Positions 12,901-18,900 of a stretch of 26,076 nucleotides of DNA are shown here, piece by piece. The position numbers and the translations under genes are program-made. A model generated the notes under the pieces. It saw only the letters and a list, made by a program, of their open reading frames with translations. It was not told where the DNA came from and made no database searches. Location of the stretch: the NCBI GenBank assembly GCA_018969295.1, contig JAGWYN010000051.1, positions 1 to 26,076 of the forward strand. The letters run 5' to 3'. Position 1 is the stretch's first letter. Every line of letters starts with the position of its first letter. This DNA is from Chloroflexota bacterium. Its GTDB lineage: Bacteria; Chloroflexota; Anaerolineae; Caldilineales; Caldilineaceae.

Positions 12901-15900
12901 TGCCGGAGAAGAGAACCTGACGCTGGACGCTGGGGTCTATTTTACAGGCTTGCTGGGCGACCGGGTATGGATGGATCTCAACGCGAATGGGGTGCAAGAT
13001 AGGGGGGAGCTGGGTGTCGACGCTGTCGCACTCACCTTGACCACAGCAAGTGGGGCGGTCTACACAACGACGACGGCCCAGCGTGGCTACTATGTGTTCC
13101 AAGATTTGCAGCCCGCTGTCTACACAGTGACAGTGGCACTGCCGTCTGGCTATCTGGCAAGCCCGCAGGATAGGGTTGCAGGGGGGATAGCGGCAGACAG
13201 TGATCTGAATCCGGTGAGCATGCAGATGGCCTACATGCTGGATGCGAACGAGAACTACCCTCATCTGGATGTTGGAATCTACCGGACGGTACGCGTGGGG
13301 GACTTTGTATGGTACGACGAAGATCGAGATGGGATCCAAGACAGCGGTGAAACGGGGGTGCCGGATGTGGTGGCAAGACTCTACGACCGTACAACGAATC
13401 AGCCCTATCAGATAAATGGCCAACCGTTGACAACAACCACCGATTTGCAAGGTTTCTATCGTTTTGAAAACTTGCTGCCTGGCGACTATTTTGTCGAATT
13501 CGATCTGGAGACATTGCCTGTCGGTTACATGCTGACCAAACAAAATGTAGGGGGTGGGGAGGCTGTAGACAGCGATGTTGGCCTGGATGGCCGTACTGGG
13601 GCTACAGGTTTTCTGGTGAGCGGCAGCGAAGATTTGACGTTGGATCTGGGAGTTGTTGCGATCGCCAGTTTGGGTGATTTTGTGTGGTATGACACAGATC
13701 GAGACGGAATTCAGGACTCTGGCGAGACCGGTGTAGCCGGTGTTCGGGTCGACCTGCTGGACGTCGGCGGGGCTGTCCTTGTCACGACGACCACGAACAG
13801 TGCTGGTTTCTATGCATTTTCAGACCTGGCACCTGGTGTCTATGCGATCCAGTTTGCACCGCTGGCCGACTATCAGATCAGTCTGCGGGATGCAGGGGGT
13901 GAAAGCGGCGACGACTCGGTGACAGGCGGGGCTACTGACAGCGATGCTGACCCAGCGACGGGGAAGACGATCACCACGACATTGGCAGTGGCGGAGAACG
14001 ATCCAACTTGGGATCTGGGCGTCTATCTGCCGGGTGGTCCGGCTACCATCGGTGATCGGGTCTGGTATGACACGGACGAGGATGGGATCCAGGATGTTGG
14101 TGAGGCTGGGGTTTTGGGGGTCACCGTGCAGCTGCTCGATGCCAATGGGGCTATCGTAGCGAGCACGACGACAGCTGCGAACGGCGATTACACTTTTCCC
14201 AATCTGGCTCCGGGCACCTATGCAGTGGCATTTGTGTTGCCGGCAGGGTATGTGGTCAGCCCGCGAGATGTGGGCAGCGACGATACGGCAGACAGCGATG
14301 CGGACCCGTCAACTGTTCGGACTGCAGCGACTGCGCTGGTGGCCAACGAAAATGATCTGACGTGGGACCTGGGCATCTATCTGCCTCTGGCCCACTTCGG
14401 TGACCGGGTCTGGATCGAGAGTGACAGAGATGGGTTGGCCAGCACAGGTATGCTAACTCCTGTGGAGGGGATGGTGTTGACTGCAACGGCCCGCACCGGG
14501 ACGGTTTACACGACGACGACCCATGCCCAGGGGTACTACTCGTTCACGCTGCCAGCCGGCACGTACACCGTGACCTATGGCAGTGTTCCAGAGCGCTATG
14601 GCGTTGTGGTTTCCAGCGCGACGCCTGGGGGGGCCAGCGAATCAGGCAATCAAGGAAGTTACCAGGAAAGCGGCAACCCGGATCAGAGCCATGCCAATGG
14701 CACGGTCGTGACAGTGGGCGCTGGCGAGGCCAATTGGCGTATTGACTTTGCGTTCAACACCCCTCTGGCCAGTATTGGCAACTGGGTCTGGTATGACACC
14801 GACAACGATGGCCTCCAAGATGCTGGAGAGACAGGAATGTTGGGAGTTCTGGTGAATCTGCTCGACCGCCAGGGAGCTGTTGTAGACACGACCAAGACCG
14901 ATGCATCCGGCTATTACAGCTTCGACGAACTGTTGGCGGGCGAGTATGCAGTGGCTTTTGTCGTGCCGACAGGGTACACGGTCAGTCCGCAAGATGTGAG
15001 CGGCGAGGAGACTGTCGACAGCGATGCCGCTCCGACAACGGGCAGGACGATCACGACCACGCTGAGTCCAGGGGAAAACGACTTAACCTGGGATCTGGGT
15101 CTTTATCTGCCGATCGCGCCTGCCAGCATAGGAGACTATGTCTGGTTCGATACGAACCAGAATGGAATTCAAGACGCCAGCGAGACCGGTATACCGGGGG
15201 TATTGGTGAAATTGTTCGACGCCAACGGTGCCGTGCTGGCAGAAACAACCACAGATGCAAAAGGGTATTACCGGTTCAGCCATCTGAGTCCAGGGACCTA
15301 TTCAGTGCAGTTTGTCCCGCCGGTTGGATACGTCATCAGCCTTCAGGATGTCGGTGGGAAGACGGGCAGTGACCCGGTGACGGGGGGGGACACGGACAGC
15401 GACGCGGATCCGAGCACAGGTCGGACGATGCCGACCATGCTGTCAGCAGGAGAGCATGACCCGACCTGGGACGTGGGGCTCTTCCTCTCGGTGGCACCGG
15501 CGAGGATCGGCGACCGGGTCTGGTATGATGCGGACCAGGACGGCATTCAGGATGCCAGTGAGCTGGGCGTGGCAGGGATTCAAGTTTTCCTGTATGCTGC
15601 GGACAGTACACTGGTGGCAAGGACGGTCACCGACGCCGATGGGCAGTATTATTTCGACAACCTGGTGCCTGGAGACTATGCTTTGGCGTTTGTGCTGCCG
15701 TCTCCTGCGTATACCATCAGCCCGCGAGATGCAGCGGGCGAAAGTGGCAACGACAGGGGGACAGGTGGTGTGGCGGACAGCGATGCCGACCCTGTGACTG
15801 GCCGCACAGCTGTGACGACACTTACGGCGGGTGAGCACGACCTGACTTGGGATGTGGGCCTCTATGAGGAGGCAAGTATCGGCGATTTTGTCTGGTATGA

Positions 15901-18900
15901 TGCGGACCGGGATGGTCTGCAGGATGCTGTGGAGAGCGGTCTATCGGGTGTGAAGGTAGAGCTTTACGACAACGACGGGCGGCTGAGCAGGACGACGACG
16001 ACCGATGAAGAGGGCTATTACAGCTTGACCAGCTTGCCGCCGGGTGAATACCAGATAAAGTTCATACTGCCGGTCGGGTATGCAATCAGCCCGCAGAATG
16101 CTGGTGGTGAGACAGGGGCGGATCCGTCGACAGGTGGCAGTGCGGACAGCGATGCGGACCCGGTGACGGGCTGGACCCCCAAGACGATGCTGGCAGCAGG
16201 TGAGCACGACCCGACATGGGATCTGGGGCTGTATCTGCCGGTAGAACCGGCGAGCATTGGCAATTCTGTCTGGTACGATGCAGATCGAGATGGCATTCAG
16301 GATGACGGCGAGACCGGTGTGCCGGGTGTGACGGTGAACCTGCTGGACGCCGATGGTGCTGTGGTTGCGACCACACAGACCGATTCAGACGGAAACTATC
16401 TGTTCAGGCAGTTGATGCCGGGTACCTACTCGGTGCAGTTTGCCCCGTTGGCCGCGTATGTGCTCAGCCCGCAGGATGCAGGTGGCGAGACGGGCAATGA
16501 CCCGGCAACGGGCGGCGTTACAGACAGCGACGCGGCTCCGAGCACGGGTCGGACAATGCCGACTGTGCTGGCTGCAGGTGAGCATGACCCGACCTGGGAT
16601 TTAGGGCTGTATCTGCCGGTAGAGTCGGCGAGCATTGGCAGTTCCGTCTGGTACGATGCAGACCAGGATGGTCTGCAGGATGCTGGGGAGACAGGGGTGA
16701 GCGGGGTGCAGGTTGTTTTGCTCGATGCAAACGACAACAACCTTGCTGTGACCCGCACCGATGATGACGGCCGCTACGGTTTCATCAATGTAGTTCCAGG
16801 GGAATATTCAATCTGGTTCTTGCCACCTGCCGGATATGCGATCAGCCCACAGTATATGGGCGCGAGGGACGCAGACAGCGACGCCGATCCGGTGATTGGA
16901 AAAACTGTGCTGACCACGTTGGGTGCAGGTGAGAACGATCTGACCTGGGATGCGGGGCTGATGCTGCCTGTTGAACCGGCCGGTCTGGGAGATAGGGTCT
17001 GGCTGGACATCGACCGTGACGGCGTGCAGGATGCAGAGGAACAGGGCGTATCCGGTGTCAAAGTAAAACTGTACGACGGTGTCGGCAGGCCGAAAGCGAC
17101 GACGCGCACCGACGAGAATGGAATGTATCAGTTTGTCAATCGGATCCCCGGGGAGTATGTGGTGGCTTTTGTGCCGCCGTTCGACGGCACCATCAGCTTG
17201 TGGGATGTTGGCTCGGAGGATGGGACGGACAGCGATGCAGACCCTGTGACCGGCCGCACGGCTGTGATCACATTGGTGTCCGGTGAAAATGACGCGACTT
17301 GGGACGCCGGGATTTTGTCCGGGTTGCTCCTCGGTGATCGGGTCTATCGGGACGTCCGCAACAACGGCTTCTACGATTCGATGGAAGACAGCGGCATCGA
17401 CGATGTAGTGGTCAACCTCTATCGCGATGTGAACGGAGATGGGCAGCTGACGACGGCGGATGGACAGGTTCTTGCGACGACATTGACACGCAATGGTGGC
17501 TTTTATCTGTTCGACAAACTGCTGCCCGGCGACTATCTGGTGGAACTGGACCACACCAATTTTGCCGTGGGACAACCGCTCGAGAGCCTTGTCAGCAGCT
17601 TGCACGCTGTTCACAATGGCAGCGAACCAAAGATAGACCCGGATACCGATGTCAACCACGATGACAATGGGTGGGAGGTTCTGGTCTGTCCGGAGGAGCC
17701 CACCGATCCGCTGAATTGTATCCGCAGCGTACGCAGCGACGCGGTAACCCTCAGCTTCAACGATGAGCCGGTGACCGATGAGGATACCGATGAGAAGACA
17801 GACACCTACAGCAATCTGTCAGTCGACTTTGGCCTGTATGACCCGTCGTTGGGAAACCGTGTCTGGGACGACACCAATATGAATGGGTTGCAGGATGAGA
17901 CGGATACAGGGATTGCGAATGTGCTGATCAACCTGTATCTGGACAGCAACCTCAACAATGGGCTAGATGCAGGGGACACTTATGTCCGTTCGACCCGCAC
18001 CGATCACGGCGGCTATTATCTGTTTACATTCCTCCTGCCAGACGATTATATCGTTCAGATCGATGCAAGCAACTTTGCTGCGGGCGGTGCACTGGTTGGG
18101 TACAGTGCCAGCCCGGCGACAAGTACGGATCCGGACGACAACAACAACAACGATTCGAACGGTGTGCTCGATGCGACTGGCGGTTACGCATCGGGCGCGC
18201 TGACACTGAGTTCGCTCGGCGAGCCAATCGATGACGGAGATGGCAGTGAGCTCACCAATTTGACGCTTGACTTTGGCTTTTTTGTACAGGCACGCATCGG
18301 TGATCGGGTTTGGTATGATGCCGACCGGAATGGCATCCAGGATGCCGACGAGAGTGGTGTTCCGGGTGTAACAGTTCAGCTGCTGGACGGCAGCGGACAG
18401 CTGTTGAAAACCACACGAAGTGATATCGATGGACGCTATCTGTTTGATACCCTGCCTGCGGGCGAGTATAAAATCAAATTCTTGCTGCCCGCCGGCTATG
18501 TCATCAGTCCGAAGGATGTGGGGGGGGCAGATGGAAACGACCAGACAACCGGCGGAGATGCTGACAGCGATGTGGATCCGACGACAGGTGAGACTGCGGT
18601 GACGAACCTGACGGCCAGTGAGAGAGACCGCACGTGGGATCTGGGCATCTATCTGTCGGTAGAACCGGCGGCGATCGGCGACCGGGTCTGGTACGACAGC
18701 AACCGCAATGGTCTGCAGGAATTCAGTGAGCCGGGTATGGCCGGGGTCGTTGTGGAGTTGCTCGACAGCAACCAGCACTCTTGGGCGACGACTGTGACTG
18801 ATGGCAGCGGGACCTACTTCTTCCGCAATTTGCCGCCGGGCGCGTATCGGGTACGCTTTATGGTGCCGGCTGGATACGTCATCACGACCCAGGATGCAGG

